A stretch of 64,000 nucleotides of DNA from Lithodes maja (GCA_037953745.1 JBAKBP010003091.1:62001-126000); one strand, 5' to 3'; shown: positions 20,813 through 32,170, counted from the first letter of the stretch. The notes: a model not told the origin generated them from the sequence alone. A program made the numbers and translations.

Positions 20813-21144
20813 ACCGACGACGTCATTTTAATTTTATTCTAGCTATATTTGGACGATTATATGCAGTTTATGAAGGATCTGTGGTATAGTAAAAAAGGAT
20901 TAAGTGAGATAGTTCGAAGCCTGATAATTGTTGGATGCCCTTTTGAAACTGAATAAAATCATCTAATAGTAGCCAGAACAAAGCTAAAAGGACGTCGTCG
21001 GAACAGAAGGGGTTAAAATCGGGACCAGTCTTGACAATTTGAGCGACGATCAAGATGTCTTGGTATGTCAGTACAGAAATCCTGAATGTGTGACGGGGGG
21101 TTTATTATATGTTTATAATACTGGTTTTATCCCCCTCCCCCACT

Positions 21145-21570
21145 ACACCCCACCTACACACACATGTACTGTACCTACCATCCCCCAACACACACACACA
21201 CACACTGTGTGACACACATGCACCCCACCCCCTCGCACACACACGCATGCAACTCCCCCACACACACACTTTCCTCTAAAACACACACGCCCCCCTCCCC
21301 CACACACACATGCACCCCCCTCTCCCACCCCCACACACACACACATGCACCCCACCTCCCACACACACACACACACATGCATCCCCCTCCTCCACACACA
21401 CATGCACCCCCCCCCCCCACACACACACATGCACCCCCCCCCCCCCACACACACACATGCACCCCACCTCCCACACACACACATGCATCCCCCTCCTCCA
21501 CACACACATGCATCCCCCCCCCCCCCCCACACACACACATGCACCCCTCCCCTCCCCACACACACATTCA
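21145..21570. repeat. CA-rich compound minisatellite
   Basis: Runs of ACACACAC alternate with ATGCA and C-runs in irregular 30- to 70-base units. Open frames on both strands are composed only of this repeat and are not genes. Confidence 0.95.
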
Positions 21571-21652
21571 TCACTCACTCATATCCTTACCAAACAATAA
21601 TTTTCCTTCCCTTCTCATGACTCATTCTAAGAACCCAGATTACCCAGATTAA

Positions 21653-21800
21653 CCCCTTCGCCTTCTGTACCGACGTCGTCTTATTACTGTTTTCTAGCCA
21701 CATTTAGGCGATTCTATGAAGCCTAGGAAGGATATATGGTAGATAAAAGGTTTAATTGAGATAGTCTGTAGCCTTTTAATCAGTAGACGTCCTTCCTAAG
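21653..21800. mobile_element. piggyBac-like MITE fragment
   Basis: TTAACCCCTTC start, then CTGTACCGACGTCGTC and the family body 'gattctatgaagcctaggaagga'. The far end is not clear. Confidence 0.6.
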
Positions 21801-22305
21801 CTTAATATAATGGATAAATAATTGCCAGATTATATTAAAAATTATGTTATCGGTATTGAATGGGTTTTAATATTTCAACAGATTTCCTAACTCCTCATGC
21901 CTCCCTTATGTTCACACTTCATATTCTGTCTATTCTATTCTTCGTACCCAGCTTCCTCTCTCTCCAACACCCCTTCTCCCCTCCCTACACTCCTCAGAAA
22001 ATAGGGACAATAGAAAGTAGCTACGAGGTGCCGTTTTAATTAATGGCTTAGCCCTCAATACTTTCACCTGACCTGACCTGGGCAATTTTTGTCTGGCAGC
22101 TTCAAAATATAAATTCCCTTAAGAATTAAGCTGTCTAATATTAATCTACCTTTATTAATTAATAAATAAATTTATCTAGAAGGGGGATCTAATGGATGTT
22201 TTTTTTAAATTTGATGGAGGTCAAGGGAGGAAACTAGAAAAATAATAAATACTGTACATGCACAAATCCCCCCAAAAGTGAAGGGGAGAATTTGTATCTT
22301 TTTAT

Positions 22306-22447
22306 TTAACCCGTTCAGTACCGGAGACGTCCTTTTCATTATATTCTGGCAACTAGTAGACAATTTTTTCAGCTTAGGAAGGACGTCTATCAAATAAAAG
22401 GCTACACACTATCTCAATCCTTTTAGCGACCACAGATCCTTCCAAAA
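22306..22447. mobile_element. piggyBac-like MITE fragment
   Basis: TTAACCCGTTCAGTACCGG start with the family body 'attctggcaactagtagac' and 'cacagatccttcc'. It runs into a dispersed repeat at 22448. Confidence 0.6.
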
Positions 22448-22640
22448 CTTAGATTTTAAAACGTTCGCCCCATTAGTTTGTCGATTTTAAAACCTTTCAT
22501 CCCATTGGTATTATCAATATCAAGACCTTTCGTCCCATTTAGGTATTGATTGTTTCCTGGCGAGCGAAAACGAGCCTGTATAATGACTTTGAGAAACCCC
22601 CAGGGGGTAAGGGTGCCTTCATCTAATGGTAGAGGAAAAA
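22448..22640 (-). repeat. Dispersed repeat family D, copy 1
   Basis: Shares the blocks CGCCCCATTAGTTTGTCGATTTTAA and CCTGGCGAGCG with the copies at 27793, 28360, 31385, 47095, 48945 and 51740. The centre is diverged. Confidence 0.65.
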
Positions 22641-22700
22641 AAGAATATGCCTCACGCATCCTACTGCGTGTCGTACAAGGCGACTAATAGGGGGGATGGT
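22641..22700 (+). mobile_element. 5'-end fragment of an RTE-like LINE
   Basis: AGAATATGCCTCACG, then ACTGCGTGTCGTACAAGGCG and ACTAATAGGGGGG correspond to the 5' end of the RTE copy at 38119-41322 (read on its minus strand: GAATATGCCCCACG, CTGCGTGTCGTAAGAGGCG). No coding part follows. Confidence 0.55.
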
Positions 22701-22784
22701 GATAGACTTGTGGACCAACAGCCATTACTAGACAATAAAGTCTTTATCTTAGCACTGTCTTGGTATCGCACTGCCGAGGCTGGT

Positions 22785-23115
22785 GGGGTGCGGATAGGTG
22801 CCACAGGGGACGGAGTCTTACCTGGGCGCTGTGTGGCACCACACCTGTGTCGGCAACAGTGTTTGCATGTTGGAGCAGTGTTGGGGCAGGACTTTATTGT
22901 TCTATAGTCCAATTGCCTAATATACAGTTGAGTCTTGTTATGGTGCTGTCTTTTTGTAACACTGTTAACGCTGGTGTGGTTGCAGGTGCAAGTGCTGCAG
23001 GGGGACTCTGTTGAGTCTTACTGAGGCACGGTTAGCACTATACCAACATCAGCCACAGTGATGACTTGATGGGGCAGTGCTGTAGCAGGACTTTATTGTA
23101 CTACAGTACACTCCA
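22785..23115. repeat. Diverged tandem duplication, about 197 bp
   Basis: The block 'gcaggactttattgt(t/a)ct' ends two successive units (about 22890 and 23087), each preceded by GGTG-rich, then 'cagtg...gggcagtg' sequence. No coding potential is evident. Confidence 0.55.
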
Positions 23116-23175
23116 ACTACTGAAAGGCAACCCCGTCTGAGCCGTTTACAATGCATGTAATGGAAAAATGACGTT

Positions 23176-23630
23176 AAACCAATGTATGTACTGTATGTAT
23201 GTATAAGCTTAAACCAATGTATGTACTGTATGTATGTATAAGCTTAAACCAATGTATGTACTGTATGTATGTATAAGCTTAAACCAATGTATGTACTGTA
23301 TGTATGTATAAGCTTAAACCAATGTATGTACTGTATGTATGTATAAGCTTAAACCAATGTATGTACTGTATGTATGTATAAGCTTAAACCAATGTATGTA
23401 CTGTATGTATGTATAAGCTTAAACCAATGTATGTACTGTATGTATGTATAAGCTTAAACCAATGTATGTACTGTATGTATGTATAAGCTTAAACCAATGT
23501 ATGTACTGTATGTATGTATAAGCTTAAACCAATGTATGTACTGTATGTATGTATAAGCTTAAACCAATGTATGTACTGTATGTATGTATAAGCTTAAACC
23601 AATGTATGTACTGTATGTATGTATAAGCTT
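23176..23630. repeat. 35-bp satellite, 13 identical copies
   Basis: The unit reads AAACCAATGTATGTACTGTA then TGTATGTATAAGCTT. Thirteen copies show no differences, so the array is young or homogenised. Each unit ends in a HindIII site. Confidence 0.97.
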
Positions 23631-23807
23631 AAGGGGAGGTTTTTAGTTGATTCCTGAAATGCTAGGTTTTTCCAGGTTAAATAGGAATGGGAATTATCCC
23701 CAGGCTACCTTTAGGATCAACCATTCCTGGTACCTGGCGCGGGGTACGAACCTCTGAAGGGAATTTAACCCCCCTAAAAACCCACAGGTTTTGAGATGCC
23801 TTGGGTG

Positions 23808-23880
23808 GGGTTCGAACCCTGGTTAGTGATGCACCACCATCACCACCAGGCCCGCGCGCTAACCCACTGTACTACCACGG
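23808..23880 (-). ncRNA. tRNA-like Pol III promoter inside the LTR-like unit
   Basis: Minus strand: A box TGGTAGTACAG then TGGGTTAGCGCG, and an exact B box GGTTCGAACC about 50 bases on (23809-23818). Copies lie 600 bp apart in the next two units and again in the last two. No acceptor stem closes, so it is not a working tRNA gene. Confidence 0.6.
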
Positions 23881-25303
23881 ACGTACAAAAGTATAGCAAC
23901 CTTAGTCCGATTTTTAAGAACCACGGTGATGGTCTCTCGAGATGAGTTTATTGGACTTACCATCTACGACTATTTTCGAACCACGGTGATAGTCTCTCGA
24001 GACGAGTTTATTGGACTTACCATCTACGACTATTTTACACTATACCTGACGTCAACTCGGGTTAGTATTATTGTGGGTGCGGGACATTTTCGAGGGCATT
24101 ACACCACATTCCTTTTTAGTTAGGCTAGTCCCTAGCCTCGTAAGGTCATAGGGTATCGTAGCCTTTTTACCTTAGCCATCTCAATTCTTGGTATAGGGTT
24201 CGCGTGACGGGTGCTCCACGTAGCTACCTGGTCACGTTCCCTAGCTGCCACCAATGAAATGCTAGGTTTTTCCAGGTTAAATAGGAATGGGAATTATCCC
24301 CAGGCTACCTTTAGGATCAACCATTCCTGGTACCTGGCGCGGGGTACGAACCTCTGAAGGGAATTTAACCCCCCTAAAAACCCACAGGTTTTGAGATGCC
24401 TTGGGTGGGGTTCGAACCCTGGTTAGTGATGCACCACCATCACCACCAGGCCCGCGCGCTAACCCACTGTACTACCACGGACGTACAAAAGTATAGCAAC
24501 CTTAGTCCGATTTTTAAGAACCACGGTGATGGTCTCTCGAGATGAGTTTATTGGACTTACCATCTACGACTATTTTCGAACCACGGTGATAGTCTCTCGA
24601 GACGAGTTTATTGGACTTACCATCTACGACTATTTTACACTATACCTGACGTCAACTCGGGTTAGTATTATTGTGGGTGCGGGACATTTTCGAGGGCATT
24701 ACACCACATTCCTTTTTAGTTAGGCTAGTCCCTAGCCTCGTAAGGTCATAGGGTATCGTAGCCTTTTTACCTTAGCCATCTCAATTCTTGGTATAGGGTT
24801 CGCGTGACGGGTGCTCCACGTAGCTACCTGGTCACGTTCCCTAGCTGCCACCAATGAAATGCTAGGTTTTTCCAGGTTAAATAGGAATGGGAATTATCCC
24901 CAGGCTACCTTTAGGATCAACCATTCCTGGTACCTGGCGCGGGGTACGAACCTCTGAAGGGAATTTAACCCCCCTAAAAACCCACAGGTTTTGAGATGCC
25001 TTGGGTGGGGTTCGAACCCTGGTTAGTGATGCACCACCATCACCACCAGGCCCGCGCGCTAACCCACTGTACTACCACGGACGTACAAAAGTATAGCAAC
25101 CTTAGTCCGATTTTTAAGAACCACGGTGATGGTCTCTCGAGATGAGTTTATTGGACTTACCATCTACGACTATTTTCGAACCACGGTGATAGTCTCTCGA
25201 GACGAGTTTATTGGACTTACCATCTACGACTATTTTACACTATACCTGACGTCAACTCGGGTTAGTATTATTGTGGGTGCGGGACATTTTCGAGGGCATT
25301 ACA

Positions 25304-26775
25304 CCTTAACTCACAATAAACCATTTACCTTTCTTGCATGCTCTGATCACTAAATTAACACCTCAGATATACCATAGAATGAAGATTGAACAATCTAGAG
25401 AGACGTGCCTATCACAGCTGTCCCCATCCTCCTCGCAAAGTAGATCCAGTCTCTCTCCCCTAATTACGTCCAGTATAGCCAAAATAGTACCTCTTACTAA
25501 GGCTCAGTTATATGAAATATAAAGGTTTTCCTATAGCCCTGTGCCACAACAGTAAATACCATCTTACCTAGTCTCCATTTCTATTGAGAGCTCAATTAAG
25601 TTCATAAGACTCGAGATCCCTACTGTCTACAGGGTCCAGAACCGAGCCTATAAATCTAACTCCCGCCCCCAGTCAAATCAGTTGAAAGCTAGACACCAAC
25701 CAGTGGTCACTACCCTGCAGTTTACCTCTAGCTCTGCCTTGTGTTGTTCCGGAGTTGAGAGATTCCAGATCCGGCAGACTCCGTGGCAGAGAAGACTGAT
25801 AGAAGCATCTGTCCATGTACAAGTCCTAACGTGCACCTTATAACCTTCACACAAATTCGTGGGTATATAAGTGTGTAGCCAGCAACGATCATCAAGAGAT
25901 CCGACTTGAGAACTTCCTACATTTTGGACCATCTGGACGGCCGAGGAACCAGTCGTTAGCCCCCAACATCACCGGAAGCAAGATAACCAGGACCAGATCT
26001 ACCCATACTATTCAAGATTCATGTTGCTAGTACTAAGTGTTATAGTACTAGCTTGATACTCACTTATTAACTTTCTATAAAGTGGCTAAGACCTTGTCCA
26101 GCGCAATTCATATTTAACCATTCCATTTGGGACGTACTAAGCGATCAGTGCTCTTTAATTAACAGGCGACTTTGACTCTCGTAATTACCTTATTCAGATA
26201 TTCAAACTCTAGTAATATCTAACGTCGCCCACTGATTTGTGTTCTACGTATTTCTGCTTCAAGAATATCAAACTTAGTTCAGTACCCCCATGAGGTTACT
26301 AGAGATTGCCGTGTTCTACAATACGCGTGTCTAATCCTAACTGTGAGCTGCTACTTGGGCACGCGACCAGCCAGCAAGAGGTCAAATCAGTGACATTGAA
26401 TTATACGAATATATTGAGGTCTTCCAGTAAAAATATAAACTTGCTAATTAAACCAGTGATCAGAAGATTATACCTGAACGTTGGAAGTGGGAGACTAGGC
26501 TCCATCCAGATCCGCTAATGCTAGCAGTTCCCTTCTATCATTTGTTTTGTGCGAATATAACTATCTTTCTATGCTCTTTATTTCTTTACTTAAATAAACG
26601 TAAACTTGTGTCGTGTTACCGTGTGTTTATTTTGTGTTCTCTATTCCTCATACCTTGTATTGTGCATGCAGCCTTCTATACCCAGTCATTCAGAACTCAC
26701 ATTACCCAAGTTAAACCTGTAGAAAAACAGGGCATAACATTGGTGGCATGGGTGTGAAGGGAATTCATGGTCTCC
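25304..26775. other. Internal segment of the LTR-type complex
   Basis: 1472 bp without a supported frame. It contains AATAAA at 26593-26598. Near its right end lies GGGCATAACA followed by TTGGTGGCATGGGTG, which looks like an LTR end plus a primer site of a Ty3/gypsy element, so part of another LTR may be captured here. Confidence 0.4.
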
Positions 26776-27792
26776 TGAAATATCCCCAGGCTACCTTTAG
26801 GATCAACTTTTCCTGGTACCTGGCGCGGGGTACGAACCTCTGAAGGGAATTTAACCCCCCTAAAAACCCACAGGTTTTGAGATGCCTTGGGTGGGGTTCG
26901 AACCCTGGTTAGTGACCCAACCATCACCACCAGGCCCGCGCGCTAACCCACTGTACTACCACGGACGTACTAAAGTATAGCAACCTTAGTCCGATTTTTA
27001 AGAACCACGGTGATGGTCTCTCGAGATGAGTTTATTGGACTTACCATCTACGACTATTTTCGAACCACGGTGATAGTCTCTCGAGACGAGTTTATTGGAC
27101 TTACCATCTACGACTATTTTACACTATACCTGACGTCAACTCGGGTTAGTATTATTGTGGGTGCGGGACATTTTCGAGGGCATTACACCACATTCCTTTT
27201 TAGTTAGGCTAGTCCCTAGCCTCGTAAGGTCATAGGGTATCGTAGCCTTTTTACCTTAGCCATCTCAATTCTTGGTATAGGGTTCGCGTGACGGGTGCTC
27301 CACGTAGCTACCTGGTCACATCCCACCGCTGCCACCAATGAAATGCTAGGTTTTTCCAGGTTAAATAGGAATGGGAATTATCCCCAGGCTACCTTTAGGA
27401 TCAACCATTCCTGGTACCTGGCGCGGGGTACGAACCTCTGAAGGGAATTTAACCCCCCTAAAAACCCACAGGTTTTGAGATGCCTTGGGTGGGGTTCGAA
27501 CCCTGGTTAGTGATGCACCACCATCACCACCAGGCCCGCGCGCTAACCCACTGTACTACCACGGACGTACAAAAGTATAGCAACCTTAGTCCGATTTTTA
27601 AGAACCACGGTGATGGTCTCTCGAGATGAGTTTATTGGACTTACCATCTACGACTATTTTCGAACCACGGTGATAGTCTCTCGAGACGAGTTTATTGGAC
27701 TTACCATCTACGACTATTTTACACTATACCTGACGTCAACTCGGGTTAGTATTATTGTGGGTGCGGGACATTTTCGAGGGCATTACAATTCC

Positions 27793-28140
27793 CTAGATTT
27801 CCATCAAGCTTAAAATTACTACCCCTTGACCCCCTTTCAAGATAAATTTGTAAATTTTTCGGTAGAAAAAGGTCCCGGCCGAAGGCCGGCTCCCCTTAAA
27901 TTACAGGCTCGCTATCGCTCGCCAGGAAAAAATAGACACCTAAATGGCACAAATGGTCTTAAAATTGACAGAAATGGGGCGAGGGTTCTTAAAATCTCCA
28001 AACTAATGGGGCAAGCATCTTTAAATCTCACAAGCAATGGGGCTAAACATGAGGAAGAAAGAGGTTCAGAAAAAAATCCTCCCGGTGGAAATCTCCCCTT
28101 AATCAATTATCCTCAAGATCCCCCTTCGAAATAGATCTGG
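27793..28140 (+). repeat. Dispersed repeat family D, copy 2 (most complete)
   Basis: Order of blocks: CATCAAGCTTAAAA, CCTTCAAGATAAATTTGTAAA, the palindrome CCGGCCGAAGGCCGG, CTCGCTATCGCTCGCCAGG, then three related units of the type CTTAAAATnnnCAAACTAATGGGGC and ATGAGGAAGAAAG. No protein is encoded. Confidence 0.75.
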
Positions 28141-28220
28141 GAGAAGGGGTTCGGGAAAAGCAACTACCTCCCCATAAACTGGATCTGGCAAGGTCGTCCA
28201 TCTATCTATTCTGGAACATA

Positions 28221-28250
28221 CTTTTTTTTTTGGGGGGGGGGGGGGGGGGG
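28221..28250. repeat. Poly(T)/poly(G) run
   Basis: TTTTTTTTTT followed by about 20 G, a likely assembly-sensitive site. Confidence 0.9.
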
Positions 28251-28359
28251 CGACTCGAGACAGAGCCGCCGTTACAGAACACAGACAAGGTTCAATAAGG
28301 GGGGATGGGCGTATTTATTTGCTCATTTATCTTTTTATAATTTTCTTATGTTTTCCTCC

Positions 28360-28632
28360 TTAGACCTCCATCAAACTTAACAAAAATAACACCTCCAAGA
28401 CGCTCCTTCAAGATATATTTGTACATTTTTTGATAAGAAATTGTCTCGGCCGAAGGCCGGTTCCTCTTAAATTACAGGATCGCTATCGCTCGTCAAGAAA
28501 ATATCGACACCTAAATTTCACGAAGTCTTAATATTGACAAAGAAATGGGCAAACGGTCTTAAAATCGCCAAACTAATGAACTGAGCGTCATGTAATCGGA
28601 AAACTAATGGGGCTAAAAATGAGGAAGAAGGA
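28360..28632 (+). repeat. Dispersed repeat family D, copy 3
   Basis: Carries CGGCCGAAGGCCGG and CGCTATCGCTCGTCAAG and the AATGGG units. Its last bases (GGATCAGAAAAACGATCCATCTCCCC) are the first unit of the minisatellite that follows, a junction best seen at 28630-28656. Confidence 0.8.
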
Positions 28633-28638
28633 TCAGAA

Positions 28639-30506
28639 AAACGATCCATCTCCCCTGAACATAAACAATCCATCTCCCCTGAACAGAAACGATCCATCTC
28701 CCCTGAACATAAACGATCCATCTTCCCTGAACAGAAACGATCCATCTACCCTGAACATAAACGATCCATCTCCCCTGAACATAAACGATCCATCTCCCCT
28801 GAACATAAACGATCCATCTTCCCTGAACATAAACGATCCATCTCCCCTGAACATAAACGATCCATGTCCCCTGAACATAAACGATCCATCTCCCCTGAAC
28901 ATAAACGATCCATCTCCCCTGAACATAAACGATCCATCTGCCCTGAACATAAACGATCCATGTCCCCTGAACATAAACGATCCATCTCCCCTGAACATAA
29001 ACGATCCATGTCCCCTGAACATAAACGATCCATCTCCCTTGAACATAAACGATCCATCTCCCCTGAACATAAACGATCCATCTCCCCTGAACATAAACGA
29101 TCCATCTCCCCTGAACATAAACGATCCATCTCCCCTGAACATAAACGATCCATCTCCCTGAACATAAACGATCCATCTACCCTGAACATAAACGATCCAT
29201 CTACCCTGAACATAAACGATCCATCTCCCCTGAACATAAACGATCCATCTCCCCTGAACATAAACGATCCATCTCCCTGAACATAAACGATCCATCTTCC
29301 CTGAACATAAACGATCCATCTACCCTGAACATAAACGATCCATCTACCCTGAACATAAACGATCCATCTTCCCTGAACATAAACGATCCATCTTCCCTGA
29401 ACATAAACGATCCATCTACCCTGAACATAAACGATCCATCTTCCCTGAACATAAACGATCCATCTCCCCTGAACATAAACGATCCATCTTCCCTGAACAT
29501 AAACGATCCATCTACCCTGAACATAAACGATCCATCTACCCTGAACATAAACGATCCATCTTCCCTGAACATAAACGATCCATCTCCCCTGAACATAAAC
29601 GATCCATCTCCCCTGAACATAAACGATCCATGTCCCCTGAACATAAACGATCCATCTCCCCTGAACATAAACGATCCATCTCCCCTGAACATAAACGATC
29701 CATCTCCCCTGAACATAAACGATCCATCTCCCCTGAACATAAACGATCCATCTCCCCTGAACATAAACGATCCATCTCCCTGAACATAAACGATCCATCT
29801 CCCCTGAACATAAACGATCCATGTCCCCTGAACATAAACGATCCATCTCCCCTGAACATAAACGATCCATCTCCCTGAACATAAACGATCCATGTCCCCT
29901 GAACATAAACGATCCATGTCCCCTGAACATAAACGATCCATCTCCCCTGAACATAAACGATCCATCTCCCTGAACATAAACGATCCATCTCCCCTGAACA
30001 TAAACGATCCATCTCCCCTGAACATAAACGATCCATCTCCCCTGAACATAAACGATCCATCTCCCCTGAACATAAACGATCCATCTCCCCTGAACATAAA
30101 CGATCCATGTCCCCTGAACATAAACGATCCATCTCCCCTGAACATAAACGATCCATCTCCCCTGAACATAAACGATCCATCTCCCCTGAACATAAACGAT
30201 CCATGTCCCCTGAACATAAACGATCCATCTCCCCTGAACATAAACGATCCATCTCCCCTGAACATAAACGATCCATGTCCCTGAACATAAACGATCCATG
30301 TCCCCTGAACATAAACGATCCATCTTCCCTGAACATAAACGATCCATCTTCCCTGAACATAAACGATCCATCTACCCTGAACATAAACGATCCATCTTCC
30401 CTGAACATAAACGATCCATCTCCCTGAACATAAACGATCCATCTCCCTGAACATAAACGATCCATCTCCCCTGAACATAAACGATCCATCTCCCTGAACA
30501 TAAACA
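28639..30506. repeat. 24-bp minisatellite, about 78 copies
   Basis: Unit AACATAAACGATCCATCTCCCCTG, with variants in the CTCCCC part (CTTCCC, CTACCC, GTCCCC) and occasional 23-bp units. Variant types are clustered and interleaved. All long open frames on both strands here (repeats such as MDRLCSGE, GSFMFRGD, NDPSPLNI) are products of the period-3-compatible unit and not genes. Confidence 0.97.
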
Positions 30507-30582
30507 ACGTTTGACCTTTCAACATGAGCAAGGCTTAGCTCTTTTAACACACACATATACTGTATATCTCGAGTGTAACCTA

Positions 30583-31330
30583 ACCCTTTCTGTACCGACG
30601 ACGCCCTTTTAACTTTATTTTGGCTAATAATAGACTATTTTATTCAGTTCCAGCTATTAACATGCTTCGAACTATCTCACTTAACCCTTTTTTCAGTTTC
30701 TTAACCCTCTCCGACATATGACGCGATTTTGAGCCGATTAGGGATAATTTAAAGCCTTTGTTACCATCAGGGGTATTTAGAAACCTTTAGTTTAGTTACT
30801 TCAACCTCTGCAGTTGTCTTTGAGTTAGCTGTGTTGAGCCTATTGGGGATACTTTAAAGCCTTTGTTACCATCAGGGGTATTTAGAAACCTTTAGTTTAG
30901 TTACTTCAACCTCTGCAGTTGTCTTTGAGTTAGCTGTGTTGAGCCTATTGGGGATACTTTAAAGCCTTTGTTACCATCAGGGGTATTTAGAAACCTTTAG
31001 TTTAGTTACTTCAACCTCTGCAGTTGTCTTTGAGTTAGCTGTGGGCAGAAAACTAATTTTGGAGAGGTAATTATAAGAGTGAGAGAACTATTTCTTATTG
31101 CTAATCTGGCAACCTCTGCGTCATATGTATCTGAAGGGGTTAACATGCTTCGAACTATCTTACTTAACCCTTTTTTCAGTTTCTAAAGGACCTCCAGCAG
31201 TTAACTGGCTTGGAACTATCTCACTTAACCCTTTTTACTACCACAGATCCTTCTAGAGCTGCACAAAATCCTCTAAATATAGCCAGGATAAAATGAAACA
31301 GACGTCGCTGGTACAGAAGGGGTTAAGGGG
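30583..31330. mobile_element. piggyBac-like MITE interrupted by a larger MITE
   Basis: The left part starts CCCTTTCTGTACCGACGACG (30585) and the right part ends GGTACAGAAGGGG then TTAA (about 31327). A 46-bp stretch, TTAACATGCTTCGAACTATC onward, is present on both sides of the inner element. Confidence 0.6.
30705..31139. mobile_element. Large piggyBac-like MITE with a 105-bp internal repeat
   Basis: Flanked by TTAA (30701-30704, 31140-31143). The ends CCCTCTCCGACATATGACGC and GCGTCATATGTATCTGAAGGGG are inverted repeats. Inside, a 105-bp block starting GAGCC recurs at 30731, 30836 and 30941. It is related in reverse to 2484-2710, which has a single block. Confidence 0.8.
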
Positions 31331-31384
31331 AGATGGGTCGTTGTTTTGGTCTAGTAATTCATTTATTCCTTTATTTATTAGTTT

Positions 31385-31695
31385 CCTTTATAAACATCCA
31401 TCAGGCTTAGAAAAACACTCCCTAGACCCCCTTCAAGATAAATTTGTAAATTTTTTGGTCGGAAAACGTTCCGGCCAAAGGCCGGTTCCTCTCAAAATAT
31501 CAGGCTCGCTATCGCTCGCCAGGAAAAAATTGACACCTAAATGGCACGAAAAGTCTTAAAATTGACAACAAAATGGGGTAAAAGGTGTTAAAATCAACAA
31601 ACTAATGGGCCGAACGTCGCATAATCTCAAAACAAATGGGGCATAACACGAGGGAGAAAGGGGACCAGAAAAGCGGCTCATCTCCCCGGGGAGAC
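31385..31695 (+). repeat. Dispersed repeat family D, copy 4
   Basis: Contains CGGCCAAAGGCCGG, CTCGCTATCGCTCGCCAGG and the AATGGGG units, ending ACCAGAAAAGCGGCTCATCT, the cognate of the minisatellite seed. Confidence 0.75.
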
Positions 31696-32160
31696 TCCAG
31701 GATTTTTCCTAACTCAGCTTAAATTTCTAATGTTTCTGTTTTTGTTCTATAATGCTTCTTTCAACATAGGAGAATAGCATAGGCAGGAACAAAAAAACAT
31801 ATCGCATCCATAACCCCCCGGGTCGGGGGTTCGACCTCGACCCCCGATTTTTTTTTTTTTTTTTTCAGCCACCCAAAAATTGTTTTGGTGTCTGTAGTCT
31901 AAAGGGCTGCTGTAAGCAATAGAAATGATCATAATTTATGAGGGCATAAACACCCATAGGATATCCCTAGGGCCCCCTTGGGGGGGCCCCAAAATCATGG
32001 TTTTTGGCAAAATTTCACTTATAAATAATAATACAAAATACTTTAGTCCCCCAAATAATCAAGTTTTCTTTGCGAGCGGGTTTTGTTTTGTTTTTGTTTT
32101 GTAGATGTTTAGGTGACAATCACCACGGTCGATCTGGGGATCCGCCGCTAGGGTGGCACT
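31696..32160. other. Intergenic, GC hairpin and poly(T)
   Basis: A short hairpin-prone GGGTCGGGGGTTCGACC/CGACCCCCG lies near 31818-31848, followed by a T run (31850-31865). It may be the head of an A-tailed SINE on the minus strand. I see nothing else. Confidence 0.4.
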
Positions 32161-32170
32161 ACACGGGACG

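Larger units (their letters stand above)
15985..21012. mobile_element. Second piggyBac-like MITE, split by a LINE
   Basis: The left piece, 15985-15998 (TCCCTCCTGTACCG), and the right piece, 20813-21012 (ACCGACGACGTC... to CGGAACAGAAGG GG, then TTAA), together make one MITE. The LINE at 15999-20812 sits inside it. It is tandem to the preceding MITE and shares its boundary tetranucleotide. Confidence 0.7.
23655..27787. mobile_element. Non-autonomous LTR-type complex: five LTR-like units, tRNA-like promoter in each
   Basis: The whole block begins TG and ends CA and is flanked by a perfect 5-bp duplication ATTCC (23650-23654, 27788-27792). Inside are LTR-like units at 23655-24103, 24255-24703, 24855-25303, 26776-27187 (short, with an internal deletion of about 37 bp) and 27339-27787. 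Full units are 449 bp, start TGAAATGC and end GGGCATTACA, a short inverted pair. Units 1-2, 2-3 and 4-5 are joined by a 151-bp spacer; units 3-4 are joined by 1472 bp. No protein is encoded. The arrangement resembles TRIM elements, small LTR elements without genes that can form tandem LTR chains. Confidence 0.7.

Noticed and set aside
21143..21652. Open frames rich in His/Pro/Thr or Cys/Gly/Val
   Set aside because: Translation of CA/GT repeats; no start context, homology or composition of a gene.
23176..23630. Regular repeat array resembling a CRISPR locus
   Set aside because: Units are directly abutting with no spacers, no cas genes, and the setting is eukaryotic.
23808..27560. tRNA genes on the minus strand in the 600-bp repeat
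   Set aside because: A and B boxes are good but stems do not close and the region between them is too long and repetitive; treated as a Pol III promoter relic.
23926..27813. Repeated 65- to 75-codon frame in the LTR-like units
   Set aside because: It consists of a 62-bp internal duplication in the LTR-like unit, with no protein family features, and a single mutation would end it.
28613..30556. Several open frames of 80 to 541 codons on both strands
   Set aside because: They are made only of a 24-bp minisatellite unit; the period divides by three and the unit has few stops, so openness is expected by chance.
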